64,000 nucleotides of DNA from Spirochaetia bacterium (GTDB taxonomy: Bacteria; Spirochaetota; Spirochaetia; Sphaerochaetales; Sphaerochaetaceae): contig JAKVOU010000001.1 of NCBI GenBank assembly GCA_022482625.1, positions 372,001 to 436,000 of the forward strand. Reading direction: 5' to 3'. Below are positions 53,017 through 62,931 of the stretch, piece after piece. The notes beneath the pieces are model-generated. The model did no database searches and had not been told where the DNA came from. It saw only the letters and a program-made list of their open reading frames with translations. Each line of letters starts with the position of its first letter. The first letter of the stretch is position 1. A program made the position numbers and the translations under genes.

Positions 53017-54705
53017 ATGAACAACTATGAACGAATAAACCCCAAAGCTCCCAAGGGCATCGAGAAACGACACGCGTATCTGCTGGGAGGCGGCATAGGC
53101 TCCCTTTCTGCGGCTGCCTTCCTGATACATGACGCCCATATGCCGGGCAACAACATCCACATCGTCGAGCAGTTGGACCGCATAGGCGGATCCATGGACG
53201 GAGCCGGAAACGCGGAAACCGGGTATACTGCAAGGGGCGGACGGGAGATCGAATCTCATTTCGAATGCTTCTGCGACCTTTTCTCCTTCATACCCTCCTT
53301 GACGGATCCTTCTTCCAGCGTACTTGATGAATTCAGGGCGCTCAACCTTGAGGAACCCATCGAGTCCCATTGCCGTTTGGTAGAGAAACAAGGAGTTCCA
53401 GCCGATTTCTCCTCGTTCGGACTGCGTCCAGAAAACGTCCTCGAACTGTCCAGGCTACATGCCCTTACGGAAGAGACCTTGGGGGCAACTACTGTGGAGC
53501 AGTTCTTCTCCCCCGGATTCTTCCAGACCAACTTCTGGTATTTCTGGGCTACGATGTTTGCCTTCGAACCTTGGCACAGCGTCGTTGAGGTAAAACGATA
53601 TATGGAACGGTTCATGCATCTGATCGGAGGCATGAATCAGCTTAAGGGGATCCTCCATACGGAATACAACCAGTATGATTCCCTTATCCTTCCATTGCTG
53701 ACATGGCTACGCAAGAATGGAGTATGTTTTGACTTCGGCTGTACCGTGACCGACATCGACTTCGATTTTTCCGACGACAGGAAGACTGCAAAGGGTTTCT
53801 CCTTCATCAAGGACGGAAAGGACAGGTATACTTCCGTAGGCCCTGATGATCTCGTCCTGTTCACCAACGGATCCATGACCCAGAACACCGAACGCGGAAG
53901 CTTGGATGTTCCTGCCATGCTCAACCGTTCGGAGGACAAGGGATGCTTCTCAGTATGGAAGAATCTCGCAGCAAAGTCTCCCGATTTTGGCCATCCTGAC
54001 GTGTTCTGCTCCGATATCGACAAATCAAAATGGATGAGTTTCACTGTAACGCTGCGCGACGATGACATCGTGTTCCCCTACCTCGAGAAACTTACCAAAG
54101 ACAAGCCGGGAATAGGCGGGTTGGTCACCATCAAGGATTCTCCTTGGTTGATGAGCTGGGTAGTGCCCAAGCATCCTCATTTCATCAATCAGCCTGATGA
54201 TGTGAAGGTACTATGGGCCTATGCGCTCCACCTTGATGTGCCGGGGACATATGTCAAGAAGACCTATGAGGAATGTACCGGAAAAGAGATGTTCGAGGAA
54301 CTGCTGTACCATATGGGACTTAAGGACCGGATTCCTGAAATCCTTTCCCATACCGTCAACGTGATTCCGGCGATGATGCCATACATTACTTCCCAGTTCA
54401 TGCCCCGTGTCCATGGAGACCGGCCTGCGGTCATTCCGAATGGAAGCAGGAACTTCGGGTTCCTCGGCCAGTTTGCCGAAGTCCCCCGTGACTGCGTATT
54501 TACGGTGGAGTACTCCGTCAGATCCGCCATGATGGCAGTCTATGGGTTGCTTGGATTGGAGAAGCCTGTCGAGGAAGTCTATCCCTGCAGGTATGATGTA
54601 CGCGTTCTTGCCAATGCGGCGAAGACTTGTCTCGGAATGAAGGATGTGCCGTTGTCAGCCCTGCTTTCTCAACTTGGAAATCTTGAGGTCAGCAAGTTGC
54701 TGTAG
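53017..54705 (+). CDS. ohyA: Oleate hydratase (MCRA family)
   Basis: This FAD enzyme adds water to the double bond of oleate to give 10-hydroxystearate, thought to detoxify unsaturated fatty acids. It is 562 aa, the usual length. The FAD motif is YLLGGGIGSLSAAAFL (about 20-35), followed by IVEQLDRIGGSMDG. YTARGGREIESHFECFCDLF is the conserved block that holds the catalytic Glu and loop. ANxWYFWATMFAFEPWHS-like and FxxxYSVRSAxMAVY-like blocks follow. The region is clearly GC-richer than most of the window, and the family is common in lactobacilli and other gut bacteria, so transfer is likely. Confidence 0.95.
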   Translation: MNNYERINPKAPKGIEKRHAYLLGGGIGSLSAAAFLIHDAHMPGNNIHIVEQLDRIGGSMDGAGNAETGYTARGGREIESHFECFCDLFSFIPSLTDPSSSVLDEFRALNLEEPIESHCRLVEKQGVPADFSSFGLRPENVLELSRLHALTEETLGATTVEQFFSPGFFQTNFWYFWATMFAFEPWHSVVEVKRYMERFMHLIGGMNQLKGILHTEYNQYDSLILPLLTWLRKNGVCFDFGCTVTDIDFDFSDDRKTAKGFSFIKDGKDRYTSVGPDDLVLFTNGSMTQNTERGSLDVPAMLNRSEDKGCFSVWKNLAAKSPDFGHPDVFCSDIDKSKWMSFTVTLRDDDIVFPYLEKLTKDKPGIGGLVTIKDSPWLMSWVVPKHPHFINQPDDVKVLWAYALHLDVPGTYVKKTYEECTGKEMFEELLYHMGLKDRIPEILSHTVNVIPAMMPYITSQFMPRVHGDRPAVIPNGSRNFGFLGQFAEVPRDCVFTVEYSVRSAMMAVYGLLGLEKPVEEVYPCRYDVRVLANAAKTCLGMKDVPLSALLSQLGNLEVSKLL

Positions 54706-54719
54706 TTTCCTGCTAATGG

Positions 54720-54751
54720 AAAAAGCGACCCGGTCGGTTTGATCGGGTCGT
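54720..54751 (-). terminator. Terminator after murJ
   Basis: Read on the minus strand, CGACCCG and CGGGTCG form a 7-bp stem around 11 nt, followed by CTTTTT. It ends the long minus-strand operon and may also stop ohyA transcripts from the other side. Confidence 0.75.
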
Positions 54752-54784
54752 CTCTCGCTTTCCTAAACTTTTGTAACGACCACT

Positions 54785-56353
54785 TTATTTTTCCTGATGC
54801 CTTCTGCCGCCAGCCTTAAGGAAATCAATGACTGGAATACCTGCAATATGATAGCTGAACAATACCAGGATGCCCAGCAAAAGCATGCACAGGCAAAGAT
54901 AGAGAAGATTCCGTCCTGTCGAGCCCGATTGGAACCACGTAAAGTCCTGATGGGCATACAGAAGCAAGACAAAGAGCAAAGGCAAATTGGCGAGAATGAC
55001 TTTCAGACCTGAAGCAAGAATCCTTTTACCCTGCATGTCGTTTTTCAACAGGCCGATGTAAATCATCAGCATGACAAAAGCACTCAGGTTACCCGCTATC
55101 GGAAGGACTTCCACCGAATGATACTTGCCAACCAACAGCCAGCTGAGAAAAATATCAAGCAATGCTTCTATTATGGTCAAAGACAAAGTCTTGTTGACTT
55201 CTCTCTTTGCCAACATGGTCCTGTACATGCAGGCTTTCAATGCAACGATGACGATACCTGCCATCAACTGGATCAATACCCCTGATGTCAACTGGGTATC
55301 TGCGTAGGTAAAACGGCCTGTCTGCAGTATGCAGGCAATGACTTCCTTGCTAAGGAATCCAAGTACCAAGGCACTGGGAACCAAGCAGGCAACAAGACCG
55401 TTGATCGCATAGGAAAGATGAAAGCTGAACCGGTCAGCCTGACCATGAGAATGGGCATCGGAAAGCTCAGTGAAAGCTACGGCAACTATACCGTTGAAAA
55501 TGATGCCATACGGTACCGAAAAAAAGATGATACCGTTGGCATAGGCAGTAGCACTCCCTTCTGCAAGACTGCTTGCCAAATATTGTGAATATTGCTGGGA
55601 AAGGATTGTTATAGCCGAAGAAAGGATGATGATCAACCAAGCCTTCAGCACTTTCAGGAAATCAGGATCCCTGAATGCAAGGGACAAGTGAAAGGAATAA
55701 CCGAACCTGACCGTCAATATGATACAATAAGCCATCTGAAGCAACGAGCCGATGACAGTACCTAGCGCCATGCTGAATGCGCCAAGCGTATCAGAAAGGA
55801 AAGTAAGGCAAAGGATTATTGCTATGGAACAAAACAAGGGAGACAAGGAAGCAAGTAAAAACTTCCTATCACACTTCAGCAATCCCCAGAAAACTGTTGC
55901 AATTGAAAGAAACGCAAGAAAAAGCATAAAAGCCGGTAGCAGGTTTCCACCGAGTCTCAGGCTTTCACCTTTGAAATCACTGATAAAACCAAAAATATCA
56001 TAACGGAACAGATACGTGATGCCGACAAGCAGAAGGAAAAGACCTGCCTGAAATGATACGATAAGAGAAAGTAGCCTGCTGCGGTCCTTTTTGCTGTCCA
56101 TAGTTGAAAAACCAGGTATGAAAGCAGCATCAGCAGCACCCTCAGCAAAAAGTTTCCTCAGGCTGTTCGGGAAAAAATAAGCGACATTGATGACATCTGC
56201 AACAGCCCCTGCACCGAAAGCAGCAGTAAGGGCCCTCGCTTTTATGATGCCCAGCAATCTCGATGCCAGCGTACAGGCCATTACCTGAAAACTATGCCTG
56301 CTATTTTCCTGTACCGTAGAATCTTTCAAGATAATCTCGCTTGAATTGGGCAA
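54785..56353 (-). CDS. murJ: Lipid II flippase MurJ (MviN)
   Basis: MurJ flips lipid II across the inner membrane for peptidoglycan synthesis. This 522-aa protein has about 14 helices. The opening ASRLLGIIKARALTAAFGAGAVADVINVAYFFPNSLRKLFAEGAADAAFIPGF is the family signature. The ATG at 56353 lies inside the end of tgt (53-nt overlap); an internal ATG at 56281 would avoid the overlap but would cut the N-terminal helix short, so the longer form is kept. It is the last gene of the operon that begins before truB. Confidence 0.93.
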   Translation of the reverse strand: MPNSSEIILKDSTVQENSRHSFQVMACTLASRLLGIIKARALTAAFGAGAVADVINVAYFFPNSLRKLFAEGAADAAFIPGFSTMDSKKDRSRLLSLIVSFQAGLFLLLVGITYLFRYDIFGFISDFKGESLRLGGNLLPAFMLFLAFLSIATVFWGLLKCDRKFLLASLSPLFCSIAIILCLTFLSDTLGAFSMALGTVIGSLLQMAYCIILTVRFGYSFHLSLAFRDPDFLKVLKAWLIIILSSAITILSQQYSQYLASSLAEGSATAYANGIIFFSVPYGIIFNGIVAVAFTELSDAHSHGQADRFSFHLSYAINGLVACLVPSALVLGFLSKEVIACILQTGRFTYADTQLTSGVLIQLMAGIVIVALKACMYRTMLAKREVNKTLSLTIIEALLDIFLSWLLVGKYHSVEVLPIAGNLSAFVMLMIYIGLLKNDMQGKRILASGLKVILANLPLLFVLLLYAHQDFTWFQSGSTGRNLLYLCLCMLLLGILVLFSYHIAGIPVIDFLKAGGRRHQEK

Positions 56354-57434
56354 ATCGGTCTTCCCTGATTGCCTGACGTATACGTTCCATAAAATGATAA
56401 AGATAGGTCAGATTATGTTCCGTTGCAAGCATGCCGGCCAACATTTCCCCAGTCTTGACCAAATGATGCAGGTAAGCCCGTGAATAATGGGTACAAGCTT
56501 CACATGTACATCCCTCCTGCAACGGTCCATGGTCGAAGGTGTGTATTGCCTTCTTCAGCGTTACGATGCCATCATCGGTAAAGACTGCACCGTTTCTTGC
56601 CATTCTGGTTGCAAGTACACAATCAAAAAGATCAATACCGTTCTCCACTGCAGCCAGAATGTAATCCGGAGAACCGATGCCCATCACGTATCTCGGTTTT
56701 GCCTCATCGATGTAAGATGCCGTATAAGCCAAGTAGTCAAGGAACTTGCTTTTTTCCTCACCTACCGACAGCCCACCGATAGCAATACCGGGGAAGTCAA
56801 GGGAAGAAATGAACTCAGCGCTTTCTTTGCGTAAATCCTTGTAGAAATTGCCCTGTACGATACCGAACAGCTTGCCATGAAAGTCTTCTCCAAGTTCTTC
56901 GGCTTGATGTTGGGATCTCTGAGCCCAGCTATGCGTGATGTCCATAGCTTCCTTTGCAGCCTTGTAGGTTATATTCGGAGGTGTACAGACATCCAATACC
57001 ATGCAGATATCTGATCCGATGCTTTTCTGGACATTGATGACTTTTTCAGGAGTAAAGACATGTCGGGAACCGTCAATGTGAGACTGGAACTGTACGCCGC
57101 TTTCTTTTATCTTACGCAGGTTCGAAAGTGAAAACACCTGAAATCCACCGCTGTCAGTAAGTATGTTACCCTGCCAATTGGAAAAATTATGCAAGCCGGA
57201 AAAACTATCAAGGACTTCAGTTCCGGGACGAAGATACAGATGATAGGTATTTGCCAAGATAAGGTTATAGCCAATCTGCTTTACTTTGTCATGGTAGATG
57301 CCTTTTACCGTTCCATTTGTGCCGACCGGCATGAAGGCAGGTGTCTGTACGACGCCATGGCCCAGCGTAACCTGCCCTAGCCTGGCATGGGAACCAGCAT
57401 CCTGATGTATCTTTTTATAAATAAGTTCACTCAT
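56301..57434 (-). CDS. tgt: Queuine tRNA-ribosyltransferase
   Basis: This enzyme exchanges G34 for preQ1 in tRNAs for Asp, Asn, His and Tyr (GUN anticodons). It is 377 aa. ILTDSGGFQVFSLS holds the general-base Asp, LDVCTPPN binds substrate, and CVLATRMARNGAVFT is typical. The zinc site CTCEACTHYSRAYLHHL has three Cys and a His. The start overlaps the lptG stop by 4 nt (ATGA). The tRNA-Tyr(GTA) gene in this window would be one of its targets. Confidence 0.97.
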   Translation of the reverse strand: MSELIYKKIHQDAGSHARLGQVTLGHGVVQTPAFMPVGTNGTVKGIYHDKVKQIGYNLILANTYHLYLRPGTEVLDSFSGLHNFSNWQGNILTDSGGFQVFSLSNLRKIKESGVQFQSHIDGSRHVFTPEKVINVQKSIGSDICMVLDVCTPPNITYKAAKEAMDITHSWAQRSQHQAEELGEDFHGKLFGIVQGNFYKDLRKESAEFISSLDFPGIAIGGLSVGEEKSKFLDYLAYTASYIDEAKPRYVMGIGSPDYILAAVENGIDLFDCVLATRMARNGAVFTDDGIVTLKKAIHTFDHGPLQEGCTCEACTHYSRAYLHHLVKTGEMLAGMLATEHNLTYLYHFMERIRQAIREDRFAQFKRDYLERFYGTGK

Positions 57435-58510
57435 GTTTTATTCCTGTCAAACTTGAATAGAAGCGGTAGGAAGCATACCACAAAATAAGGAATCATGACA
57501 CCCCAGCCAGGTGAAATGACACCTTGACGAGACAGAATCTGCAGAAGCATCTTGCCTACATAGTAGACAATGGCAATAAGAATTGAACTGAAGATAGAAA
57601 AAAGAAAAACATTACGTCTGTTCCTATAATCGATCAGACAGGCTATCCAAGCCATGACGAGGACAGTCAAGGGTGTAGACAGACGATCATAGAAGGTCGT
57701 TGCCTGCTCCCACCATGATTCAATGTCTACCCGATGAAGTTGCCCGAGGTATCGGATTGCAAGATTGATTCCCATAGTAGCTATGTCCGTAGAATTATTA
57801 CGGAAGAGATTTGGCGCCAATGTCACACGGTTATCTGAAAAACTATCCATGCGTACTCTTGGAAGTTTTCCTGCCTCAGGTGTCGATACCAATGCATTCT
57901 TGAATTCCCACACACCGTCCGAGAAAATTGCCCTGTCAGCATCTACCCGTCTGGAAATTTTTCCCTGACTGTCCTTGAAGACCAAGGTGGTATCCCGAAG
58001 ACTTCTGTCACGCTCAACATATCGCCTGGCATAGAGGATATAGCCTTGGGATTCATCCATAAGCGTAATATTCCGATTGTCAAAGTTCTGGGTAGTCTTG
58101 AACAGTCCATCAACATACTGTTGATGATCAACAGTCGTCGGAAGAACAACAAACTCATTGAAGAAAAAGGTACTGACAGAAATGACCATTGACAAAATCA
58201 AGATAGGTGCCAGTATCCTGGGTAGCGAAAAACCACTTCCCATCAAGGCAATCATCTCATTGTTTGCATAGAGCTGTGACAGGAAAAACGTCAGAGTAAA
58301 CAAGATGGCCGGAGGCAATACCAACATGAAAGCCTGCGGGGCATAAAGCAAAGTTGCCCAGACAATCTGAAGTTTTCCCACATCATGGGAAACATAAGAA
58401 TCAAGTTTTGAAAACAAATCAACTGACATGAGCATCAGGGTACATAACAGTACGGACAGTATCAGTATCCTGAGTATGGAAGAGACAATATGACGGTCCA
58501 GCAACTTCAT
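57431..58510 (-). CDS. lptG: LptG/YjgQ-type permease
   Basis: This 359-aa protein is one of the two LptF/LptG-family membrane subunits, which with LptB extract outer-membrane lipids. The ATG at 58510 has GGAGG upstream and overlaps the lptF stop (ATGA). Three helices come before and three after a periplasmic beta-jellyroll (about residues 130-260). LYANNEMIALMGSGFSLPRILAPI is the coupling-helix motif. A much longer open frame upstream of 58510 is only overlap with lptF. Many spirochaetes make no classical LPS, so the cargo may be another glycolipid. Confidence 0.9.
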   Translation of the reverse strand: MKLLDRHIVSSILRILILSVLLCTLMLMSVDLFSKLDSYVSHDVGKLQIVWATLLYAPQAFMLVLPPAILFTLTFFLSQLYANNEMIALMGSGFSLPRILAPILILSMVISVSTFFFNEFVVLPTTVDHQQYVDGLFKTTQNFDNRNITLMDESQGYILYARRYVERDRSLRDTTLVFKDSQGKISRRVDADRAIFSDGVWEFKNALVSTPEAGKLPRVRMDSFSDNRVTLAPNLFRNNSTDIATMGINLAIRYLGQLHRVDIESWWEQATTFYDRLSTPLTVLVMAWIACLIDYRNRRNVFLFSIFSSILIAIVYYVGKMLLQILSRQGVISPGWGVMIPYFVVCFLPLLFKFDRNKT

Positions 58511-59769
58511 GTCATCCTCCGTATCTTGAGCAAAACCATTGCCAAGACAAACATAAGCGCATTCGGCATCCAAATCCAAAAAAGAGGATTTACCATATGG
58601 GAAAAGACTTGGAGCTGGGCAAAGAAAAGCAAATACCAATAACTGACTGCAACCAACATAGAGATGGCAAAACCAAGAAGCCTCCCATGCCTGAACTTTA
58701 CGAAACTCAGGGGGAAAGCAATGAATACCAAGAAGAAACAAGCAGCAGAAAGTGCAAATTTTTTTTGAAGTTCAGCCCTGAAGTATTGCAGATAAAAGTC
58801 CTCAGGTCGTTTTTTACCCAAAGATTTGAAATGCTGGTAGTCAGATACAAGTTGTTTCCTTCCTGTGGCAGCATCAGAAAGTCCGAAAGCAAGTTCATCC
58901 GATGCTTGCCTCAGATCTTTTCTCCAATCCTGCACGTCTTCTTGCAAAGCTTTGCTGTTCTTACGTATCTTTGCAAGCAGATCGACCGTACTGAGGTTAC
59001 TTGGTGCATTCGTTCCCATTGAGGGGACTTGGGAAGAAAAATCAAGGAAAAGCCTCGCATGTTTTCCCTTTGCCACACTCCAGTCTTCCAAGCTGTTTTT
59101 TCTGGTAACCATCAGGTTCGGGTTCTCGAGATCCAGCATGTAGATGAAATTGAGAGGATCAACCAATGCAAGGGTCCCTTTTGCAGCCCCCAACAATTGG
59201 TCATCCCCATTCGATTGCTTCTGCATGATGACAAGGTCATTGATCGTCTGTCCCTCAACATGTCCATTTGAAATGATTACATCACCGATGGAATTGCTAC
59301 TGTTGCTTTTCACTTCCAGTGTCGGCAGAGAAGACATCAGATGAGTATAAAGCTTGCGATACTGTACGGCAGAATACGGAAGCAACATATCTGCAACAAG
59401 AAAAGTAGTACACGATAGGACGATGGAAATGCAGATGATCGGAGCGTAGATGCGCCTGAGCGAATAGCCGACAGACCGAAGAGCAAGAATCTCATTCGTG
59501 CTGGTAAATTCTCCGATTACCATCGATGCCCCGGTAAGGGTTGCAAAAGGAAAGGTATAAAGAAGGAACTGAGGAATAGCCAGCAAGACCAATGTAAACA
59601 AGGAATCAGGGGCAATCTTGTTCATCGGAATCTGCTTGGCAAGAAGCAGAATCTGATTGACAAAGAAAATCATAAAGAAAAAAACAAATGCTGCACAGAA
59701 AGAAAGCAGATATTGCCTGCTCACATAGTATCTTGCCAAAGAATACTCTGCTTTTCCCCGTTGCAACAA
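58507..59769 (-). CDS. lptF: LptF/YjgP-type permease
   Basis: This is the partner permease, 420 aa. The upstream dut stop is at 59771-59773. The best start is a TTG at 59769 with GGAG 6 nt before it, overlapping the dut end. Helices precede and follow a periplasmic domain that is longer than in LptG (about 130-330) and includes a charged helical insert (DLLAKIRKNSKALQEDVQDWRKDLRQASDEL). FTSTNEILALRSVGYSLRRIYAPI is the coupling motif. Its end overlaps lptG by 4 nt. Confidence 0.88.
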   Translation of the reverse strand: MLQRGKAEYSLARYYVSRQYLLSFCAAFVFFFMIFFVNQILLLAKQIPMNKIAPDSLFTLVLLAIPQFLLYTFPFATLTGASMVIGEFTSTNEILALRSVGYSLRRIYAPIICISIVLSCTTFLVADMLLPYSAVQYRKLYTHLMSSLPTLEVKSNSSNSIGDVIISNGHVEGQTINDLVIMQKQSNGDDQLLGAAKGTLALVDPLNFIYMLDLENPNLMVTRKNSLEDWSVAKGKHARLFLDFSSQVPSMGTNAPSNLSTVDLLAKIRKNSKALQEDVQDWRKDLRQASDELAFGLSDAATGRKQLVSDYQHFKSLGKKRPEDFYLQYFRAELQKKFALSAACFFLVFIAFPLSFVKFRHGRLLGFAISMLVAVSYWYLLFFAQLQVFSHMVNPLFWIWMPNALMFVLAMVLLKIRRMT

Positions 59770-59770
59770 C

Positions 59771-60211
59771 TCATACTCCAGTGGAACCGAAGCCACCTTC
59801 CCCACGCTCGGTAACATCCAAAGTCGCAACGGCCTTGAATGAAACCTGACAGACGGGTACAATGACCAGCTGCGCAATCCGATCTCCGTCATTCAGGTGA
59901 AAAGTCTCATTCCCTAGGTTTATCAGAATTACCTTGACCTCTCCCCTATAGTCGGCATCGATGGTACCCGGTGCATTGAGAACCGTAATTCCATTGCGGA
60001 TAGCAAGTCCGCTACGTGGCCTTACCTGTGCTTCAAAACCCTCAGGAATGGAAAGCTTCAGTCCTGTAGGGACCAATACACGTTCCATCGGTTTGATGAT
60101 GAGCTCACCGTCAAGATGAGCCCTCAAGTCAGCACCTGCACTGAGGGCCGTAGCCTGCAGAGGAAGGGAAACCCTATCCTCTGTACATACTGGTATGGTA
60201 ATCACTGCCAT
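59771..60211 (-). CDS. dut: dUTP diphosphatase
   Basis: This trimeric dUTPase converts dUTP to dUMP, keeping uracil out of DNA and supplying thymidylate synthesis. It is 146 aa. The five motifs are present: SAGADLRA, PRSGLAIRNG, NAPGTIDADYRGEV with the catalytic Asp, RIAQLV, and the C-terminal GEGGFGSTGV that closes over the substrate. Its ATG shares a base with the pnp stop (TGATG), so it is coupled to pnp. Confidence 0.97.
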   Translation of the reverse strand: MAVITIPVCTEDRVSLPLQATALSAGADLRAHLDGELIIKPMERVLVPTGLKLSIPEGFEAQVRPRSGLAIRNGITVLNAPGTIDADYRGEVKVILINLGNETFHLNDGDRIAQLVIVPVCQVSFKAVATLDVTERGEGGFGSTGV

Positions 60212-62337
60212 CAGTTCTTATCGTCCTTCTTTTCCAAATCCATCAAAGCATCTATGTAAGAAAGATTCAACCTGTTTTGTCTGTCAATTTCAATCAGTTT
60301 GACAGGAATTTCCTGTCCGACTTTCAGCACATCCTCAACGTTGTTGACACGCTTCTTTGAAAGCTTGGAAATATGACACAGACCTTCCTTGCCTGGAAGG
60401 ATTTCAATGAAAGCACCGAAATCCATGATACGCTTTACCGTTCCATTATAGATGCGGCCGACTTCTGGCTCCTCGATTATCTGATTGACCAGGTCACGTG
60501 CAGCCTTTGCAGCCTTGCTGTTCGGTCCGTAGATGGTGATGGTTCCGTCATCTGAAATATTGACTTCGGCACCACTCTGTGCCGCAATTCCCTTGATGGT
60601 CTTTCCACCTGTACCGATGACTGCACCTATTTTTTCTTCAGCCACCTTCATGGTAAGAATCTTCGGTGCGTTTTCATTGACTTCAGTCCTAGGTGCAGCA
60701 ATTGCTTTTTTCATGATACCAAGGATATGCAGTCTACCTTCCTTTGCCTGGGCAAGTGCCTTGCTCATGATCTCAGGAGTAACACCAGCAATCTTGATAT
60801 CCATCTGGAAAGCCGTGATACCATCTTCAGTACCGGTTACCTTGAAATCCATATCACCCAAATGGTCTTCTTCACCAAGGATATCGGAAAGAATGACATA
60901 CTTGGAATAATCAGCTCCTTCAGTAATCAGACCCATGGCAACACCTGCAACAGGCTTCTTGATGGGAACACCTGCATCCATGAGAGACAGGCAGCCGCCG
61001 CAGACACTGGCCATTGAAGAAGAACCGTTGCTTTCCATGATATCGGAAACGACACGGATGGTGTACGGGAATGTTTCCTTTGAAGGAACCACAGCCTGCA
61101 AAGCCCTCTGTGCAAGATGTCCATGGCCGATTTCCCTTCTTCCGGTGGTCAGTCTGCCTGTTTCTCCTACGCTGTACGGAGGAAAGTTATAATGCAGCAT
61201 GAAGGAAGAAAAAGTTTTTGCTCCATCAATATCATCAAACATCTGTTCATCACTGGCAGTTCCGAGTGTGGTAGTTGCCAAAGACTGTGTTTCACCACGG
61301 GTAAACAATGCAGAACCATGGGTCTTGGGAAGAACACCTACTTCACAGGTAATGGGACGGATTTCCGTCACTTTCCTTCCATCAGTCCTTACCCCTTTGT
61401 CAAGGATAGACTTACGCAATATGGTATATTCCAGTTCATCATACATTGCAGCCATCTGGGCAGGTCTCTTGGGATCTTCTGCGATGACCTGTGCATATTC
61501 ACTGTTGATCTGCTCATGCACCTTTTCCAAGGCTGCATAGCGCTTCTGCTTTCCTTTTACGAACGAAGCTACTTCAACCAAGGGATATGCAGCAGCCCTT
61601 ACCGGCTCAATCCAACTCATATCGATGTCTTCATGGAATACCGGAAGTTTTTCCTTGCCTGCAAGTTCCTTCAGTTCAAGCTGTGCCTGGCAGATCTGCT
61701 TGATGACAGGATGAGCCTTGGCAATTGCTTCAAGCATGGTCTCTTCGCTTACTTCCTTTGCCCCGCCTTCAACCATCGTGATACCGACCATAGTTCCGGC
61801 AACTACGATATCCATTTCAGCTTTTTCAATCTGCTGGAAAGTCGGGTTGACAACAAGTTCTCCATCGACCTTGGCCATCCTTACAGCTGCAATAGGACCA
61901 TCAAAGGGAATATCACTTATCGTTACAGCCGCAGAAGCTGCGTTGATGGCAATGATATCAGGACAATTGATCTGATCGGTCGAGACAACCGTAGGAATTA
62001 CCTGGATCTCACGGCCAAATGCCTTGTCAAACAAGGGTCTCATTGGACGGTCAATCAGACGGCTTACCAAAATCTCCTTGTCTTTCGGTCTAGCTTCTCT
62101 CTTGAGATAACCTCCGGGAATTTTCCCGGCAGCATAGAATTTTTCATTGTATTCCACGGAAAGGGGAACATAATCGAGAGCCTCTGTAGGAGCTGGGCCA
62201 CAGCAGACCGTTGCAACGACTGCGCTTCCTGCATAGCGTGCATAGACTGCACCATTGGCTTGCTTGGCAATTTTTCCCGTTTCAAAGATCAGTTCGTCAT
62301 TACCGATGCGAACACGTGAAGTCTTTGTTTCAAACAT
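60211..62337 (-). CDS. pnp: Polyribonucleotide nucleotidyltransferase
   Basis: PNPase degrades RNA from the 3' end with phosphate. It is 708 aa from the ATG at 62337, which has AAAGGA upstream; an ATG at 62373 is less likely. Two RNase PH cores (about 1-215 and 300-540) are joined by a helical linker. The second has RTDGRKVTEIRPI and GDMDFKVTGTEDGITAFQMDIK with the metal-binding Asp residues. A KH domain (IGAVIGTGGKTIKGIAAQSGAEV) and an S1 domain (YNGTVKRIMDFGAFIEILPGKEGLCHISKLS) end it. It follows rpsO, the classical order. Confidence 0.97.
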   Translation of the reverse strand: MFETKTSRVRIGNDELIFETGKIAKQANGAVYARYAGSAVVATVCCGPAPTEALDYVPLSVEYNEKFYAAGKIPGGYLKREARPKDKEILVSRLIDRPMRPLFDKAFGREIQVIPTVVSTDQINCPDIIAINAASAAVTISDIPFDGPIAAVRMAKVDGELVVNPTFQQIEKAEMDIVVAGTMVGITMVEGGAKEVSEETMLEAIAKAHPVIKQICQAQLELKELAGKEKLPVFHEDIDMSWIEPVRAAAYPLVEVASFVKGKQKRYAALEKVHEQINSEYAQVIAEDPKRPAQMAAMYDELEYTILRKSILDKGVRTDGRKVTEIRPITCEVGVLPKTHGSALFTRGETQSLATTTLGTASDEQMFDDIDGAKTFSSFMLHYNFPPYSVGETGRLTTGRREIGHGHLAQRALQAVVPSKETFPYTIRVVSDIMESNGSSSMASVCGGCLSLMDAGVPIKKPVAGVAMGLITEGADYSKYVILSDILGEEDHLGDMDFKVTGTEDGITAFQMDIKIAGVTPEIMSKALAQAKEGRLHILGIMKKAIAAPRTEVNENAPKILTMKVAEEKIGAVIGTGGKTIKGIAAQSGAEVNISDDGTITIYGPNSKAAKAARDLVNQIIEEPEVGRIYNGTVKRIMDFGAFIEILPGKEGLCHISKLSKKRVNNVEDVLKVGQEIPVKLIEIDRQNRLNLSYIDALMDLEKKDDKN

Positions 62338-62610
62338 GTATTGTTCCTTTGCCTTTCCAATAGTTTCTTTCAACCCTATTATAATTTTCCATAGCAGGCT
62401 TCCTCACAGCGAAAAACTCCTAAAGAAAATCCAATAGGAAGGAACTATCAGAAAGTAATTGAGATTATGCAATTTTCATTGCAGACCTAATTATCACAGA
62501 ATCCTTTGTTTCATGCAAGGTCTGAAACATGTTTTCAACAACATTCCACAGGGAGTCCTTGCTATCAGGAAATAAAATGACCGATATATTTCTTTGGAAA
62601 GGCTAAAGCC
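62338..62610. other. Intergenic region before pnp
   Basis: About 270 bases lie between the rpsO terminator and pnp. On the minus strand a TATAAT (62383-62378) could be the -10 box of a pnp promoter, though its -35 box is poor. I see no gene. It is the usual site of the folded pnp leader, but I found no strong RNase III-type stem. Confidence 0.45.
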
Positions 62611-62641
62611 AAAAAAGAGACACCTGTATAAAGCAGGTGTC
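62611..62641 (-). terminator. Terminator after rpsO
   Basis: On the minus strand GACACCTG and CAGGTGTC pair around 7 nt, followed by TCTTTTTT. Confidence 0.9.
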
Positions 62642-62660
62642 ATGCAATTTACAGAAGAAA

Positions 62661-62927
62661 CTATTTTCTGAGGTTCAGTTCCTGCAGAAGAGCCCTGTAA
62701 GCAGTAATATCCGTTTTGTTGAGATAGCGCAACAGCCTTCTTCGCTGACCAACCATCTGCAACAGACCTCTTCTGCTGGCGTGGTCTTTCGGATTCTGCT
62801 TGAAATGGCCTTGCAAATCATTGATACGGGCTGTCAACAATGCAATCTGGACCCTTGTACTGCCGGTATTAGTGGCAGATTCACCGAACTTGGCTATGAT
62901 TTCAGCCTTCTGTTCCTTTGTAATCAT
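62661..62927 (-). CDS. rpsO: 30S ribosomal protein S15
   Basis: S15 binds 16S rRNA early in 30S assembly. It is 88 aa, the normal length. [52 protein letters not shown] is the typical sequence, with the conserved H-x-x-D-x-x-S-R-R-G-L. It follows ribF by 4 nt and is ended by a strong terminator before pnp. Confidence 0.98.
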   Translation of the reverse strand: MITKEQKAEIIAKFGESATNTGSTRVQIALLTARINDLQGHFKQNPKDHASRRGLLQMVGQRRRLLRYLNKTDITAYRALLQELNLRK

Positions 62928-62931
62928 CTTG

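Noticed and set aside
61117-62319. 400-codon open frame antisense to pnp
   Set aside because: It is a shadow of the pnp codon pattern; no domain is recognised.
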